Positions 18,158 through 26,912 of a stretch of 64,000 nt of DNA are shown here, one piece after another. A program made the translations under genes and the position numbers. Source of the stretch: Treponema pallidum subsp. pallidum str. Nichols (lineage in GTDB: Bacteria > Spirochaetota > Spirochaetia > Treponematales > Treponemataceae); the NCBI RefSeq assembly GCF_000410535.2, contig NC_021490.2, positions 468,501 through 532,500 of the forward strand, written 5' to 3'. The notes under the pieces were generated by a model that did no database searches, had not been told where the DNA came from, and saw only the letters and a list, made by a program, of their open reading frames with translations. Positions within the stretch are counted from its first letter, which is position 1. Each line of letters opens with the position of its first letter.

Positions 18158-19474
18158 TTATGTTCCTGTAAGGGATTCTACCTCGGTGCATAAAAGACCT
18201 GTACTACCTACCTGAAAGAAGTCTTGTTCTTCCCACCCTGCAATGAGGGAGGGGCCGGAGAGAGTGAAGGAAGTGTACACGAATTGCGGGGGTAAGGCGG
18301 ACAGTCGTGCGTGGCCTTCAGAGCCGTCTTCTCGTACAAAGTAGAGGTGGCCTGAATCTGTTAAGAGTGCGGCAGAAAGCCGTGCGCGCGGTGGATGAAA
18401 AATGAGCGCGTTCGCGTGGTGTGCACGCTCATCAGCAGTGCGGTGGGCAGTCTTTAAAAAGGAGCGATCGCTTGCCCAACACGGGCTTCGCGCAGAAAGG
18501 TACAGGGGAGAGAGAGGTACGCGCGCAAGCAAGCGATGCACAAGCAATTCGTGCAGGTCGCTGTGATGATCAGAGGAAGTGGACGCCGTCGGAAGGTGCA
18601 GGCGCTGGGGAGTGCACGCGGCACGAAAGGCGGCCGCGGAGATAGGACGGGGCACCTGCACTTTTCCCCCTATTGGATGCTCCCTGCGCTGGGTAGGTCC
18701 CAAATTCTCAAGGGAAGAAAGGGAGGGAAAGGAGAAGTATGCAAAGGAAACGCGTTCTGCTTCTGAGGACTTAAAGGAAGCGTACCAGGTGCCGCGAGTA
18801 TGGGTGAGGGCGGTGCATTGGGCGTTCCGGGGCAATCCCAGAGCGCGCGTGTATGCGACAGAAGTCCAGCGAGCGGTGCGCACATCGTAACGCACCAGAA
18901 AAGGAGCTGCAGAGTCTTGTGGTGAAGTGGTAAAAAGGGGATCGGTGTAGAGACGAACAAACACTGCACCGGTACCCTGGCAAGGGTGGGGGGAACTGTT
19001 GGGGATTGGCTCTGAGTAAAAGCCCTCAGCGCTCTGTGTGGCTAAGAGTGCGGGGGGCGTCAGAGTGAGCGATGTCGTCTCCGCAGCGGGTGTGGAGGGT
19101 GCTTTGCGTGGAACCGGTGCGGTCTGCATGCGGGCTAACTGCGTGGCTGGGAGTACTCCGGCGCGATTGATGAGCAAGAGTTCTTGCTGTGCATCCACTG
19201 CCGACAGGCGTACAGCCTCAGTCCAGGGTACAAAGTGTTCAGGTGCAGAAGGCTGAGACGGCGCGGGGCACGCGCGCAGGTGCACTCGTCCGTCCGTGCG
19301 TGAGAACTGGTACCAGCGGTCAGTACTCGAAGGCGGTGTGACACTGAGTGCGCCGGCGGTGGTGACAGGGACGTGTGTGGAAGCTGCGGGGGTCGGTTCG
19401 GCAGTGCGTGCACAGGAGAAAGACAGCACGCCAGATCCCACCGCACACAGGACAAGAGCGAGGCGCGTGTTCAT
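18158..19474 (-). CDS. Large lipoprotein, possible beta-propeller
   Basis: 438 aa with lipobox L-S-F-S-C (Cys21) after a typical hydrophobic signal. The ATG at 19474 follows AAGGAAG. The mature protein begins with a Thr/Pro/Ala-rich tether. After it comes beta-rich sequence with recurring short strands and turn motifs such as DRWYQFSRTDGRVHLRA near 51 and a DSGHLYFVREDGSEGHARL segment near 385, suggesting propeller-like blades. No enzymatic signature is seen. It is probably the first gene of the minus-strand island with the two genes downstream. Confidence 0.75.
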   Translation of the reverse strand: MNTRLALVLCAVGSGVLSFSCARTAEPTPAASTHVPVTTAGALSVTPPSSTDRWYQFSRTDGRVHLRACPAPSQPSAPEHFVPWTEAVRLSAVDAQQELLLINRAGVLPATQLARMQTAPVPRKAPSTPAAETTSLTLTPPALLATQSAEGFYSEPIPNSSPHPCQGTGAVFVRLYTDPLFTTSPQDSAAPFLVRYDVRTARWTSVAYTRALGLPRNAQCTALTHTRGTWYASFKSSEAERVSFAYFSFPSLSSLENLGPTQRREHPIGGKVQVPRPISAAAFRAACTPQRLHLPTASTSSDHHSDLHELLVHRLLARVPLSPLYLSARSPCWASDRSFLKTAHRTADERAHHANALIFHPPRARLSAALLTDSGHLYFVREDGSEGHARLSALPPQFVYTSFTLSGPSLIAGWEEQDFFQVGSTGLLCTEVESLTGT

Positions 19475-19525
19475 GGTATCTTGACTTCCTTAACACAGGA
19501 CAGCTGCAGGGTGCAAGGCGGGCGC

Positions 19526-19554
19526 ACCCTAGCACAGCAGGATGCACCTGCCAA
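19526..19554 (-). promoter_or_regulatory. Putative promoter for lipoprotein gene
   Basis: On the minus strand: TTGGCA (plus positions 19549-19554), 17-nt spacer, TAGGGT (19526-19531) preceded by TGC. The predicted RNA would start about 45 nt before the ATG at 19474. Confidence 0.45.
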
Positions 19555-19625
19555 GGGGTTTGTGGGCAATGGGAACGGTTAGATCTTGCTTTTTCCCGCC
19601 CACGCGTGCGCCGATATGGGGCCGT

Positions 19626-21323
19626 ATGAGCTGTCTGGGTGCGCGTGCGCGCGGTGTGTTACGCATAAGTTTGGTGATAATGCTGCAGGGGCTGCTGCGC
19701 GCGAGTGAGGTGGATGAGGAGCTGAGCAAGAAATACTCCATAGAAATCATGGTTGACTCCGGCGTTTCAGAGACAGGGGAGCGTTTGCCGCTGTTGCCCT
19801 TTGAGCGCATCCCCGACTCGCACCATGTGCGGCGTGTTATCGCGCAGGATTGGTTTTTGGATGAGCCGTCTCGTGTTGCGCTGCGTGCACCTCGTAGTTA
19901 CACGGACGAAACGGGCAATAGCTTTCGCGTTGAGGCGTACGTGATTGCCGCAACCGACCACCTTGCAGTGCGCGTTACGCCTCTTTTAGCTGATCGTGCC
20001 CCAAGGGATGGTGTGCATTCTGCGCCAGTGGCAGCGGCGCCTCGGCTGCACCTCGCGCTCGAGGCGCCCACAGGAACAAGTCGGGCGGGAAGGACAGGCG
20101 CAGATACCCCGCAATCACCTGTGACAGACGCTGCGCCTAGTCAAGCTGTGGCGCAAGGCACATGGGTGCTGTATCGGCACATGCACACCGGTGCGCCGGT
20201 GTGCATACGGGTATACCCGCGCGAAAGTGCGTCGCTGTATGTACAACTTTCTGCGCCCACTGCAGTAGAAATGCAGGGAAAGACGCATCTTGATGTGTGT
20301 CTTTTTAACGTGCACGTGCGCAAGCACGTGGCGCTTGGGTTGTCCTTTGAACAGTTGTATACCTACTCGCTTTTGCAGCTGCGGGCGCTTACGGAGCATG
20401 CGGTGCCGTGGCGTATTTTTGATCCGCCGCGCACGTACAGCGCAGTAGAGTCAATGGCGAGTATCATTAAGCGCAGGAGTTACCGGCTCGCTCCACTTGA
20501 GGATGGATGTTTTAACGAATGGGGACGCCCGGTCCACATTTCTGACGGGAGCAGTCAAAGTGACCAAGAGATTATCCGTGCCCTGCGTGTGGACCAAGTG
20601 CCGCGGGAGATTATCGGGGGAGTGGGATCTCTTGGGTTTGCGAAGTGGGTGGTAGACGGGATCATTGCGCCGGTTGCCGGTCAGGGAGTGTACCTGTCTG
20701 CGCTAAAAAAGCAGACGACTATGCCGCGTACTCATTTTAACGCGGCGCATGAGCGCGCACGCGCACCCTTTTTTGGCATTGACTGGATACGCAACCTGGC
20801 AGCGGCAGCGTTGAGTCTTAATGTGCGGCGCACGGTGTACCCCGCACAGGGAGGTGTGGACGTAACGGTAGAACCCTTTGCAGTGGAGGGTGTCCCCAAA
20901 GGGAGGATAAAGCAGGAGGCGCGGCATCCGGGTATTGCGCCCCCGTCGACGCCTGCGGGTGCTGTTCCTCCCCGTGTGACGCAGGGTGAAACTGCGGCTG
21001 GGCCGTCGCGGTACCTAGGGTACTTGCCGCATGCAGGATACCAGACCGGGTATGTGCGTGCGCTCTTTTACTATCTTGCAGTTATGGAACCAGGCCACTT
21101 CTATCTTGGCGTGCTCAATGAGGAGCGTGGCGTACCGCGTTTGCGTGAATACCAGCGTGCGGCAGTGTTTTTGCCGTATTTCGATCGGTCAGGGAGATTT
21201 CAGGTAGAGGTTTTTGAAGCGGCGCGTTTGAGCACTCTTGAAGAGTTTGTAGCGCAGTATCCCCAGCAGATGCTTGCGTTGGTGCGGGTGCGTGCGCCGG
21301 AGATCGGTCATTTTAATCCGTAA
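19626..21323 (+). CDS. Exported protein of unknown function
   Basis: 565 aa from the ATG at 19626, chosen because it gives a compact signal peptide (basic GARARG, then VLRISLVIMLQGLL, with possible cleavage before SEVDEE). An alternative ATG at 19569 has a better AAGGGG sequence and would add 19 residues; the frame opens at 19542. The mature protein is mixed alpha/beta with Pro/Ala-rich linkers near residues 145-170 and 460-480 and aromatic-rich C-terminal strands (GYVRALFYYLAVMEP). I do not recognise a family. It is divergently arranged from the lipoprotein gene. Confidence 0.75.
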   Translation: MSCLGARARGVLRISLVIMLQGLLRASEVDEELSKKYSIEIMVDSGVSETGERLPLLPFERIPDSHHVRRVIAQDWFLDEPSRVALRAPRSYTDETGNSFRVEAYVIAATDHLAVRVTPLLADRAPRDGVHSAPVAAAPRLHLALEAPTGTSRAGRTGADTPQSPVTDAAPSQAVAQGTWVLYRHMHTGAPVCIRVYPRESASLYVQLSAPTAVEMQGKTHLDVCLFNVHVRKHVALGLSFEQLYTYSLLQLRALTEHAVPWRIFDPPRTYSAVESMASIIKRRSYRLAPLEDGCFNEWGRPVHISDGSSQSDQEIIRALRVDQVPREIIGGVGSLGFAKWVVDGIIAPVAGQGVYLSALKKQTTMPRTHFNAAHERARAPFFGIDWIRNLAAAALSLNVRRTVYPAQGGVDVTVEPFAVEGVPKGRIKQEARHPGIAPPSTPAGAVPPRVTQGETAAGPSRYLGYLPHAGYQTGYVRALFYYLAVMEPGHFYLGVLNEERGVPRLREYQRAAVFLPYFDRSGRFQVEVFEAARLSTLEEFVAQYPQQMLALVRVRAPEIGHFNP

Positions 21324-21413
21324 CGGAAGTCAGACAGGCGGGTGCCGTCTTCCCTGTCGTTAGATTGCATTGGGTGCTTGTAGGAGGGAGGGAAAGAGCG
21401 TAGCATCGGCAGG

Positions 21414-21992
21414 ATGGACCAAGCAGAGCCTTGCACGCTACACGGAGCACCCGCACCGGACCTTGCGCTTCTGGAGGCTATTTTGTTTGTCGAAGGCGTG
21501 CGGCTCAGTTATGCGTGTCTTGCACGAAAGCTCGGTTTGAGCGAACAGGCAGTGGGTGAGTGTGTTGCGCGTTTGGGTGAAGCTCTCGCTTCTGGCGCGC
21601 GTGGTGGTGGTGGACTGGAGCTTCACTGCAACGAGCAGGGTGTGGCGTTGCTGCCTGCGGCGACCGTACGGGAGCGTCTTGCAACCCTCTATGGGAAGCG
21701 GAGCGAAGGGCGCCTTTCGCGCGCGGCAATGGAAACGCTGTCTATTGTGGCCTATGCGCAGCCGGTGACGCGTGCTGAAATAGAGGCAATCCGAGGGGTA
21801 GGTGCAGATACAATGATCCGCCTTTTGAGTGAGCGCCGTCTGATTTGCGAGGTGGGGAAAAAGGACATACCCGGCAAGCCGGCGCAGTATGGCACGACTG
21901 AGGAGTTTTTGACTGCGTTCCGGTTGCGCAGCATTGCAGACTTGCCCAAACTTGATGAAGAAGAGCAGCGGCGCTTTGAGCTTACCCGTTAA
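21414..21992 (+). CDS. scpB: Segregation and condensation protein B
   Basis: 192 aa. Winged-helix protein of the SMC-ScpAB condensin complex. Characteristic features are the N-terminal LALLEAILFVEG and the conserved AMETLSIVAYAQPVTRAEIE-type segment near 100-120, followed by RGVGADTMIRLL and a GRPxxY-like GKPAQYGTTEEF. scpA is not adjacent in this window, unlike in many bacteria. The 3' end runs to the pseudouridine synthase gene with about 30 nt between them. Confidence 0.9.
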   Translation: MDQAEPCTLHGAPAPDLALLEAILFVEGVRLSYACLARKLGLSEQAVGECVARLGEALASGARGGGGLELHCNEQGVALLPAATVRERLATLYGKRSEGRLSRAAMETLSIVAYAQPVTRAEIEAIRGVGADTMIRLLSERRLICEVGKKDIPGKPAQYGTTEEFLTAFRLRSIADLPKLDEEEQRRFELTR

Positions 21993-22020
21993 GCCGGGTG
22001 AACAGAGGGTGCAGGGGAGG

Positions 22021-22806
22021 GTGTGCCGCCTGCAGCCGTTTTTTCGCCTCCGGTTACAGGTCTATTTAGCCAGGAGTGGCTGTGCCTCCCGGCGTGCCTG
22101 TGAGGCCTTGATTGCTTCAGGGCGTGTGACCGTTGATGGTCAGACGGTTACGACACAGGGACGGACCGTTTGTGCGCAGAATGTGGTGTGTGTGGACGGC
22201 ACCGTCGTGCAGCTTGAACGAGTTCAGCGCTACGTGCTCCTGTATAAGCCGGTTGGATATATCTGTTCCCTCGCGCCGCAGTTTCCTGCCGGGTATGCAC
22301 ACACGCAGGTGCGGGCAGGCCCGTCCAAACAGGAATACGCGCGTGCAATCGATTTAGTACAGCCTGCGTATCAGGAGCGCCTATATCACATCGGCCGGCT
22401 GGACGTGCGGTCTGAAGGCGCGCTGCTGTTCACAAATGATGGTTCGTTTGCGCAGGCTCTTGGCCATCCGCGTTCGGGAATAGAGAAAGAGTACATTGTA
22501 GAAACGCGTGAGCCAGTCCCTGCAGCGCTGTTGAGCTCTTTTGTGCGTGGGGTGTGGGTGGAAGGGTGCCGGTATCGGTGCGTGCGCGCGCGGCATCTTG
22601 CAGCGCAGTGTGTACAGCTTGTACTGGTTGAGGGGAAAAAGCGCGAGATCCGTGTGGTATTCGAGGCGTGGGGACAGGATGTCGTGCGCTTAGTGCGGGT
22701 GCGCATTGGCAGGGTGCGTCTAGGACCGCTGAGGCCCGGAGCATTTCGCACCATGAGGCTGCAGGAAGTTGCGCAGCTCTTGCAGTGCGCAGGGTGTGCG
22801 CGATAG
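22021..22806 (+). CDS. RluB/RsuA-family pseudouridine synthase
   Basis: 261 aa from the GTG at 22021, next to AGGGGAGG; upstream GTG or ATG codons (22009, 21955) are alternatives because the ribosome-binding spacing is tight. An S4 RNA-binding domain (VYLARSGCASRRACEALIAS) occupies the first 70 residues. The synthase core contains YKPVGY and the catalytic-Asp motif GRLDVRSEGALLFTNDG near 125-140, then EKEY and KKREIRVVFEAWG. It probably modifies 23S or 16S rRNA; the exact target cannot be decided. Confidence 0.88.
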   Translation: MCRLQPFFRLRLQVYLARSGCASRRACEALIASGRVTVDGQTVTTQGRTVCAQNVVCVDGTVVQLERVQRYVLLYKPVGYICSLAPQFPAGYAHTQVRAGPSKQEYARAIDLVQPAYQERLYHIGRLDVRSEGALLFTNDGSFAQALGHPRSGIEKEYIVETREPVPAALLSSFVRGVWVEGCRYRCVRARHLAAQCVQLVLVEGKKREIRVVFEAWGQDVVRLVRVRIGRVRLGPLRPGAFRTMRLQEVAQLLQCAGCAR

Positions 22807-22886
22807 CAGGGACGTGGTTTTGACTGGCTGGGGGGAGGGTGACTGAAGGTGGGGTGTGCGCGGTGCTCGTATTTTGCGGGTGCTGC

Positions 22887-22895
22887 TGGTATACT
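22887..22895 (+). promoter_or_regulatory. Extended -10 promoter for TPR gene
   Basis: TGGTATACT, an extended -10 element with a 5/6 match to TATAAT, lies 40 nt before the GTG at 22936. No convincing -35 is present. Confidence 0.4.
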
Positions 22896-22935
22896 GCGCG
22901 CGCATACCCGCTCGAGAAGGGGAGGAGGACGACTC

Positions 22936-23556
22936 GTGAATCAGTTTTTTGAAGAGTTTGAATGCCCTGAGCACGGGCGGCAGCCCCGTGGGGTTCAGGA
23001 GACGGCCGAGTCTTTGAACTGTCTTGCGCTTTCCTGCGCGCGCAAGGGGTGGTATGAGGAAACCGTTGCCTGTTTACGCAAGGGATTGGGGCTCAGTCCT
23101 TTCAACGGGCTTCTGTGGTTGAACCTGGCGCTTGGCTATTATGCGCTCAAGCGTACGGTTGATTCAGCAGGTGCGCTGTATCATGCGTTGCGGTGCACCC
23201 CTCATCACGCGGCGGTGTGGAACATGCTTGGGGTGGTGCTCCACGATATGGGGGACACTGAGGCTTCGCGCAATGCGTACGAGCACGCCATCCGCTTGGA
23301 AACGAAGAACGGTGCTACCTGGAACAATTACGGACTGCTATTGCACACCGAGCAAAAGTACGATCAGGCGCAGCGTGCGTTTGAGACGGCGCTGAGCTTG
23401 CTGCCGCGGTCGGGGAGTGCCTTGTACAACTTAAGCAGGACGTATCATGCACTCGGTGATGCGCGCAAGGCGGCGGTGTGCCGTCGTATCCTTGCCCAGA
23501 TGCCGGCGGGAGAGAAAAAGCCCGGTCCCATTACTCCTTTTGCCCTGCACCCGTAG
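22936..23556 (+). CDS. TPR-repeat protein
   Basis: 206 aa from the GTG at 22936, preceded by GGGGAGGAGG. Cytoplasmic, with no signal peptide. At least four TPR units are visible: ALSCARKGWYEETVACLRKG (near 28), then units near 62, 96 and 130 with the classic W/L-G-Y-A-P spacing. The frame is open upstream to 22849 but that part lacks TPR character. It is followed closely by the XRE regulator gene. An adaptor role is inferred. Confidence 0.82.
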   Translation: MNQFFEEFECPEHGRQPRGVQETAESLNCLALSCARKGWYEETVACLRKGLGLSPFNGLLWLNLALGYYALKRTVDSAGALYHALRCTPHHAAVWNMLGVVLHDMGDTEASRNAYEHAIRLETKNGATWNNYGLLLHTEQKYDQAQRAFETALSLLPRSGSALYNLSRTYHALGDARKAAVCRRILAQMPAGEKKPGPITPFALHP

Positions 23557-23604
23557 GTGTTGCAAGCTGCGGCGTGCGGGGCTATGCGCGGCGGTGTTTT
23601 AGAG

Positions 23605-23610
23605 TATACT
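23605..23610 (+). promoter_or_regulatory. -10 element abutting the XRE gene start
   Basis: TATACT ends only 6 nt before the ATG at 23617. If used, transcription would start at or next to the start codon, giving a leaderless or very short-leader mRNA. The -35 region is poor, so this is tentative. Confidence 0.3.
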
Positions 23611-23616
23611 GGGAAG

Positions 23617-23916
23617 ATGGAAGGCATGGGTGTGCGTGTTGAGCGCGTTCGCTGTGAGCAAAACTTAAGTAAGACGGCTTTTGCGCGGGAACTTGGGATT
23701 GGTGTTGAAGAGCTCGACGCGATTGAGCGCGGCACGATGCCGCTCAGTCGTGATTTGACGTTGCTGTTGTGTGTGGTGTTTGCGGTTAACCGTCTCTGGT
23801 TAGAAAGTGGGGAAGGGGAACCCTTTTCAGCATCTGCCGTCTCTCCTCAGGAAACGGTACAACCGGAGGAGGAAGCGCGCGAACCTCCGATACCCCCCCC
23901 CCGGTGGCGCGGATAG
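23617..23916 (+). CDS. XRE-family helix-turn-helix protein
   Basis: 99 aa from the ATG at 23617 (alternative ATG at 23626). Residues about 6-60 form a Cro/CI-type HTH: VERVRCEQNLSKTAFARELG, then VEELDAIERGTMPLSRDLTLLL. The C-terminal third is Glu/Pro-rich and ends ...PPIPPPRWRG, where the three prolines are encoded by a run of ten C. It probably binds DNA; the target is unknown. The gene immediately precedes the Cys-rich lipoprotein, making that a possible target. Confidence 0.85.
   Translation: MEGMGVRVERVRCEQNLSKTAFARELGIGVEELDAIERGTMPLSRDLTLLLCVVFAVNRLWLESGEGEPFSASAVSPQETVQPEEEAREPPIPPPRWRG
23893..23902 (+). repeat. C10 homopolymer in the 3' end of the XRE gene
   Basis: Ten consecutive C encode the terminal prolines. 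Loss of one C would replace the last four residues with a tail beginning GGADSGLGG and ending in a hydrophobic stretch; gain of one C gives another tail beginning VARIAASGG. Such tracts are prone to slipped-strand changes in treponemes. Confidence 0.85.
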
Positions 23917-24025
23917 CGGCCTCGGGGGGCTGCAGTGTGCTTTGTTTTTGGTAGGGGGGTCTCTGTGCCTGTGATAGGAGCGGGGACGTGCCACGTCTGC
24001 ATGAGGGCAGTAATAGGGGGGAACA

Positions 24026-25300
24026 ATGGAAAGGATTGGAAAGAGCTGTAGTCCAAGCAGGTGGAGGCTGTGCGCGCGGCGAAGGCGTGCCGCGCGCACA
24101 GCAGACGGCGCAAGCCGCGTAGTGCGCCGCATAGTCTGTCCGCCGGTGTTATTTTTAAGCGCAAGTCTCTTAACCGGCTGCGATTTTTCTGGCATTTTTG
24201 CCTCCATCCAGTCAGAAGTACCGTTAAAAATACCGAGCATCCGCGGGGTAGTGACGGGTTTGGTAAAGTGCAATAACAAGCTGTACGCCTGCGCCGGTCA
24301 GCTGTGGGAAAAGGACGCGAGCAAGTCTGAGGGGAAGTGGACGGCAGTAAATTTTTTGCCAGGCAAAAAGATTACCAGCATTGTTTCGAAGGGCGCGTGC
24401 GTGTACGCCTGTGTTTCGGGGGAAGGTGTGTACACGTACACCAGCAACGGCGCCGGAAGAACGGGAGGGACCACGACGCCTTCAACCGTTTTAGGCAAAA
24501 CAAATGGGGCAATCCGCATTGGCGGGTCAGACAATCCCTTTTTGCAAATGCCCTGTGAACTTAGCTCTGGGTCCTCAGGCGGTGGAGGCGGAGGGAGCGG
24601 CTCTTCTTCCGATGGTGGTATTAAAAACGGAAGTGATGAAAACGTCCTGGGCTCCGGAACCGGGTACGTGGTAACCACCAAGGCCGTGTACACCAAAAGC
24701 AATAGTTCGGGGACGAGCTGCACCTACACAAAGGACGGCACGTTTACCGCTACTACGTCCCCCATCCTCGGCTGCACGAGCGATGGAAAGGGGTGCTTCT
24801 ACGTGTTAGACGGCACGGACGTCCACTGTCGTACGGTCCAAGCGAGCGGGGGCGGCAACGGCGCCCACTGCGCTGTGGCGTCTGGATCGGCAACTTCTTG
24901 CAAAGTAGCGCACACCGTCACCAATCCCCTGTGCATCGCGCACGTCAAAAACGGCAACACTGAGTTTTTGCTCATTGGGGGCAGCCAGGGGTACAAGGAA
25001 ATAAAACTGGAAACGGGGAGCGGCAGCGGTACCGGCTGCCTGAAGGCAGAGAACGTGCGCGGTCCGGAACAGTGGGGTGAAGACAGTGTCACTCCCAAGG
25101 ATAGGGTAAGCCAATATGAAGGCACCATCGGCCGTTTCGCAATCAGCGACATTTACACCGTTGAGTCCACGAGTGGAGCTGGTGGCACCAACGGCGGCAC
25201 TAATAAGCCGGACGTGTATGTGGTGGTGGGGGATTCACAAGACGGGTATACGGGCCTGTGGAGATTTGACGCCCAGAAAAAGGAGTGGAATCGGGAGTAG
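24026..25300 (+). CDS. Cys-rich lipoprotein (Tp0462-like), possible beta-propeller
   Basis: 424 aa from the ATG at 24026, which has a strong GGGGGGAA sequence. The signal region is odd: about 35 charged Arg/Lys-rich residues precede the hydrophobic core and the lipobox L-T-G-C (Cys52). A GTG at 24122 would give a conventional signal but has no ribosome-binding site. The mature protein has many cysteines and recurring strand-turn units (LYACAG, VYACVSGEGVYTY, GCFYVLDG, DVYVVVGDSQDGYTGLWRF) suggesting a propeller, plus a Gly/Ser linker near 180-200. It resembles Tp0462, reported as a serodiagnostic antigen; function unknown. Confidence 0.82.
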   Translation: MERIGKSCSPSRWRLCARRRRAARTADGASRVVRRIVCPPVLFLSASLLTGCDFSGIFASIQSEVPLKIPSIRGVVTGLVKCNNKLYACAGQLWEKDASKSEGKWTAVNFLPGKKITSIVSKGACVYACVSGEGVYTYTSNGAGRTGGTTTPSTVLGKTNGAIRIGGSDNPFLQMPCELSSGSSGGGGGGSGSSSDGGIKNGSDENVLGSGTGYVVTTKAVYTKSNSSGTSCTYTKDGTFTATTSPILGCTSDGKGCFYVLDGTDVHCRTVQASGGGNGAHCAVASGSATSCKVAHTVTNPLCIAHVKNGNTEFLLIGGSQGYKEIKLETGSGSGTGCLKAENVRGPEQWGEDSVTPKDRVSQYEGTIGRFAISDIYTVESTSGAGGTNGGTNKPDVYVVVGDSQDGYTGLWRFDAQKKEWNRE

Positions 25301-25358
25301 CCCGGGCGGATGCGTGCTGCAGGGAGGCGCGGGGCGGGAGGCCGCGCGCCGGTCATCT

Positions 25359-26111
25359 TTACGCTTTGATAAAAAACAGTTCGTGAATGGCGCGCCCCTG
25401 CGTCTGCGCCTTGCGTTCAAATTCCGTGGCGGGGCGCCAGGGGCGCGCACCCTGCGGTGCCCACGTGAGCGAGGGCGTGCGCGCAAGCTCTTCCTGCGCG
25501 CGCCGTGCGTACTCGGCCCAGTCGGTGACCGCGTATAGGTAGCCACCCGGTGCAAGGGCGCGCGCGAGTAGGTCTGTGCGCGGGCGATACAGCAGGCGCC
25601 GCTTGTGGTGCCGCGTTTTTGGCCACGGGTCTGGAAAGAAAATGTGCAGGCCTGCAAGTGTCTGCGGTGCGATCATGGTGCGCAGCACGTCGAGTGCATC
25701 GTGCTCGATGATGCGCAGGTTGTGTAAACGTTCGGCTTCAATTTTTCTCAGCAGTCGTCCGATTCCTGCGCGGTACACCTCGATGCCGAGGTAGGAAAGG
25801 TGCGGGTTGCGTGCCGCGATTGCCGCAGTTGCGCTCCCCATACCAAAGCCAATTTCTACTACCAGCGGTGCAGGCGCGCACGCCGGAGCGACTGCGTCCG
25901 TTTTCCCCTGCGGAGCGGGAAAAGCACCGGCAGGCGCAGAAGGTGCCGCCGGTGAACAGAATACGGCAGCGTAGTCGAACACCGTGTTCTGATACGGGAT
26001 GATCCAGCGGGACGCAAGGTGCTGGTAGTCGCGTTTTTGGCATGCGGTCATGCGGTTTGATCTGCGCGTAAAGGTGAGAACTTTCCGCATGCGTGCACTG
26101 TCGTTTGTCAT
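25359..26111 (-). CDS. trmB: tRNA (guanine-N7-)-methyltransferase
   Basis: 250 aa SAM-dependent enzyme forming m7G46 in tRNA. The SAM motif [16 protein letters not shown] is near residue 85, and the family signature [16 protein letters not shown] is near 170-185. The C-terminal TEFERKA motif is also present. An insertion of Ala/Pro-rich sequence (about 52-80) precedes the SAM domain. The start ATG overlaps the stop of the upstream lipoprotein gene (ATGA). Confidence 0.93.
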
Positions 26112-26908
26112 GGTGGCGCTTGCTCAGACAGGGCGTCTTCAGGATATAAACGGTGAGGTTGTGAAATAAAGCGCCAGGAGCGCTGAAAGTCCTCAACCAC
26201 GCACTGCAGGTAATATGCGTCCTGGTGTGTCGTTTTCAGTGCGTCCATGGACGCCTCGAAGGTGTGTACTCGGGGAGAGGAAAGGCGCGCATTGGGCAAA
26301 GAAGTTAACGAAAGGGGATGCTGTGCCACAGTGCGGTAGTCGCGCGTCAGCAGCACCAGGGAAGTGTGCGTGTGCGCAGTAAAGGGACCGACCAGTGCCG
26401 GCTGCGCAGGCGCCGATAGCGTCCAGCGTTGCGCGTCTACAGAAAAGGAAAACGGAAAGGGTTCGTGTGCTGGGTAGCCTGCGCCTAGGGTAACGCGCTG
26501 CTGTGCATATGTGCCTGTGCTGTCGCGCACGTACACCACGTACGTTCCGGCAGGAAAATCTCCCCACGGATACTGCATCCCCCCTACGCGCAGCATACGG
26601 CGTCCAGGATGGAGTTCGTCAGTGGCAATGTACACGCGCGTGTCTTTTTCCCCAAAGACCCATCGCATTCCGGTGCGCAGCTCCTCTACTTCAAGGTAAA
26701 AGTACTCCTCAGGAGGAGCAGGGTACTCAAGCGTCACGTGCAGTGCCAGCGTTGCGTCTGTCTTTCCTGCTTTTTCGAAATACACTCGTTTTAGGGTTAG
26801 CCCCTCTGTGCGTGCATAAAAGGGCATACAGGAAGAAAGTACTGCGCCCGCTACACACGGCACCACACAAGAAACCAGTACAAACGCGCACTGGCGAGCG
26901 AGAACCAT
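26108..26908 (-). CDS. Lipoprotein of unknown function
   Basis: 266 aa from the ATG at 26908, which lies 4 nt after the stop of the upstream gene. This start gives a lipoprotein signal with lipobox L-S-S-C (Cys27). The frame opens at 26980, but those 24 residues lie inside the neighbouring gene. The mature part is beta-rich, with Ig- or jelly-roll-like segments ([20 protein letters not shown] near 38; [18 protein letters not shown] near 110). No enzyme motif is seen. It is coupled to trmB downstream. Confidence 0.8.
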
Positions 26909-26912
26909 GCGA

